In this document: one piece after another, positions 62,137-64,000 of the stretch
Layout: each line of letters begins with the position of its first letter
Position numbering within the stretch: position 1 is the first letter of the stretch
Assembly (NCBI GenBank): GCA_022640915.1
Contig: JALCCT010000001.1
Span: forward strand, 186,001-250,000
DNA length: 64,000 nt
Origin: Bifidobacterium sp.
GTDB taxonomy: Bacteria > Actinomycetota > Actinomycetes > Actinomycetales > Bifidobacteriaceae
Reading direction: 5' to 3'
Made by a program: the position numbers and the translations under genes
The notes under the pieces: generated by a model
Told to the model about the DNA's origin: nothing
The model's input: the letters and a program-made list of their open reading frames with translations, nothing else
The model's database searches: none

Positions 62137-63555
62137 ATGTTCGTTCTCAAGAACGCATGGTCAGCATTGACACGCCATATTTGGCGCACCGTATTCATGA
62201 TTGCGATCGCGGCATTAGTCGCTTTTGCGAGTATGTTCGGCCAAGCCGCCCTACAGGCAAATGACAGCGCGACAGGCAGCACGTATGAGAAGCAGCAAGC
62301 CACAGCGGTGATACGACCGAAGGCATCCGCCCTTGCCAAGCGCGACGGCGCCGACGTGGCGTGGGTGAAGAACTATCTGTCGTGGAACGACTACTCCGCA
62401 TACGCCACCGCAGCACAGAACAGCAACCTCCAATTCGCCTACTCATTCGCCGAATCGGTGCCGGTGCGCCAGAGCGATTCCATTGCGGCGATCCCCGGAG
62501 CGAACAGCTCGGCTTCACCCTCGGCCACGGGCGGAGACTTCATCCTGCGCGGCTTGTACACCAAAGACGCCGTTAAATCCAATGATCTCGGCACTTTCAA
62601 ACTCGTCGATGGCAAGCAGCTCAACTACACCGGCCAAGACAAGTCCGGCGTGCTCGTCTCGCAGAAGCTGGCTGCGAAAAACAAGTTGAAAATCGGCAGC
62701 AAATTCACAGTCGGCGACGCCACCAACACCAAAAAGACTTATTCCTTCACGGTATCGGGCATATACGCATACACCAATGCCGCGCCCAAAGGCTATGGTT
62801 CAGACGCCAAGCTCGCCAAAGACAATCGTGACAATGCAATCTACACGAGCTACTACGCCTTCGGCGCGAATGGCCTGGATTCATCCACTGCGAAAGGCTG
62901 GTCTACACCCGATCTCAATGTCATATTCCAGTTGAGCAATCCAGCTGACTACGAAAAATTCGCCACACTGGCGAAGGCCACGAAGATACCGGCCACGCTG
63001 ACGATCTCTTCGCCATCGCTTGATGCCTATCGGCGCAGCATCGCTCCGCTGGGCGATCTCGCTGCAACGATGCGCACCGTTATGGTCGCCACTTGGGCTG
63101 CTGGCGCGCTGGCGATGCTCGTGCTCGTGGGATTGAGCGTGCGAAGGCGGCGCGGCGAGGTTTCGACCGCGCTGATTATCGGGGTCGGCAAGGCACGCAT
63201 CAGCTGGCAGCTCGCCGTCGAGATACTGCTGCCCACACTGCTCGGGCTTGCCATCGGCTTGCTCGCGGCGGGCTTCGGCTCCCGGCCGCTGGGAGCTGCG
63301 CTGGCCAGCGGAGCTCAGATCCCCGTAGGCGCAGCCATGATCTGGCGAGTCATCGGCTGGGGGGTGTGCGCGTGCGTGGCGTTGGGGTTCGTCGCTTCAT
63401 TGCGAGCACTACTTGCCCGCAATTCGGCGCTTTTCGAGCGGCGCGACGATGCCGCTTCAACAGTGGATTCGGCTGCTGCTTATCATTCGAAACCACAATC
63501 GGCAACGCAAATAGCGCCGCAAACAAAAACCAGTAAGCAAGGAGATGCGGCATGA
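62137..63555 (+). CDS. FtsX-like ABC transporter permease
   Basis: 472 aa, ATG at 62137 with GGAGAAG upstream. One N-terminal membrane helix (about 18-40), a long extracellular domain with VLVSQKLAAKNKLKIGSKFT, then three C-terminal helices (VMVATWAAGALAMLVLVGLS; LLPTLLGLAIGLLAAGFG; WRVIGWGVCACVALGFVA) - the FtsX/MacB arrangement. Such systems export peptides or act as mechanotransmission or sensing modules. Its stop overlaps the start of the ATPase gene by ATGA. Confidence 0.88.
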   Translation: MFVLKNAWSALTRHIWRTVFMIAIAALVAFASMFGQAALQANDSATGSTYEKQQATAVIRPKASALAKRDGADVAWVKNYLSWNDYSAYATAAQNSNLQFAYSFAESVPVRQSDSIAAIPGANSSASPSATGGDFILRGLYTKDAVKSNDLGTFKLVDGKQLNYTGQDKSGVLVSQKLAAKNKLKIGSKFTVGDATNTKKTYSFTVSGIYAYTNAAPKGYGSDAKLAKDNRDNAIYTSYYAFGANGLDSSTAKGWSTPDLNVIFQLSNPADYEKFATLAKATKIPATLTISSPSLDAYRRSIAPLGDLAATMRTVMVATWAAGALAMLVLVGLSVRRRRGEVSTALIIGVGKARISWQLAVEILLPTLLGLAIGLLAAGFGSRPLGAALASGAQIPVGAAMIWRVIGWGVCACVALGFVASLRALLARNSALFERRDDAASTVDSAAAYHSKPQSATQIAPQTKTSKQGDAA

Positions 63556-64000
63556 CACGCGACGACAGTGCAAACGAAAACCTTTCCGAGGCAGGCCAGC
63601 CAGCATCTGAAGAACCCGAGACCCCCGCGGAGCGACAGACCGTCCAGTTCAGCGTCGTATTCGACGACGACGCGGAGTACGACGTCCCGACCGTCGATAG
63701 TCTCGACGCCGAATTGACGGCGGACGCTGAGCCGCCGAGTATTGATCCATCGGATACCGCCTCGCGCAACGATGCTGACGCTGCGGACAGACAGCCACAC
63801 GACACCGATACCGCCGATGGCCGCCTGACCGCCCATCTGGAAACCGAAAACATCGAGGCCGGCGGCACCAGCACACACATCGCTGACCGCGACAACATCT
63901 CGGAGCCTGCAGCCTCGGACGCATGGATACGCCACAGCGACGATCTTCTCCTCAAGTCCTACCCCACCTTTGCTTTGGACCACGTCACGGTACGCAACCG
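63552..64000 (+). CDS. ABC transporter ATPase subunit with a long acidic N-terminal extension (partial)
   Basis: The ATG at 63552 overlaps the permease stop (ATGA). The frame stays open to the window end (about 149 codons). The first roughly 130 residues are very rich in Asp, Ala and Glu, an unusual extension for an ABC ATPase; only at the end does the typical ATPase start appear (FALDHVTVRN). Walker motifs lie beyond the window. Identification relies on operon position plus this start. Confidence 0.7.
   Translation, partial: MTRDDSANENLSEAGQPASEEPETPAERQTVQFSVVFDDDAEYDVPTVDSLDAELTADAEPPSIDPSDTASRNDADAADRQPHDTDTADGRLTAHLETENIEAGGTSTHIADRDNISEPAASDAWIRHSDDLLLKSYPTFALDHVTVRN

Overview
The window reads as a stretch of a high-GC actinobacterial chromosome, most probably Bifidobacterium or a close relative. 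I infer this from the combination of mevalonate-pathway genes in a Gram-positive, a Tad pilus cluster with a DUF4244-type pilin, a LysC split into two genes, UDP-galactopyranose mutase with GlfT-like enzymes and an LTA-synthase-like enzyme, and many mRNAs that look leaderless. No IS element, phage module or CRISPR array was seen.

Layout. 1-9.8 kb: a partial leuA-like gene, a GT4 glycosyltransferase, a DUF5701 gene, then a minus-strand series dnaX, recR, lysC (catalytic part), ACT subunit, asd, plus a diacylglycerol-kinase-like gene. 10.1-15.3 kb: a Tad pilus operon (tadZ, tadA, tadB, tadC, flp-like pilin, two TadE-like genes). Two copies of one conserved upstream motif precede tadZ and the pilin gene. 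15.4-30.6 kb: ppk, a Nudix/histidine-phosphatase fusion, a hypothetical gene, a candidate cloverleaf non-coding RNA, upp, a nitroreductase, a GDPD, a UbiB-like kinase, a phasin-like small protein, an aquaporin, a degenerate MurT-like gene, dnaB with a DnaA-box cluster upstream, and a mycoredoxin-like gene. 30.8-33 kb: mevalonate kinase and mevalonate-diphosphate decarboxylase.

33-56.4 kb is a surface-glycan region: three family 2 glycosyltransferases, a DUF6541 membrane protein, Glf, an LTA-synthase-like phosphotransferase, two GlfT2-like galactofuranosyltransferases, an ABC exporter, a LicD/IspD-like/SDR operon and an AT-rich membrane glycosyltransferase-like gene. The gene content suits synthesis, decoration and export of a galactofuranose polymer carrying polyol-phosphate groups, like the known bifidobacterial lipoglycan. 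Inserted here is a TPP riboswitch followed by a 45-codon remnant of a YkoE-type thiamine transporter component that is translationally coupled to an aminoglycoside-phosphotransferase-like kinase.

56.4-57.7 kb is a decayed stretch around tRNA-Ser(GGA) with a ricin-type lectin pseudogene. 57.7-64 kb holds two DJ-1/PfpI proteins, a DtxR/MntR regulator, an NRAMP manganese transporter and the start of an FtsX-type ABC system cut by the window end.

Global trends: at least nine genes have a TANNNT -10 box exactly 7 (once 8) nt before the start codon, implying leaderless mRNAs, and several gene ends carry unusually long, nearly perfect inverted repeats that look like terminators.
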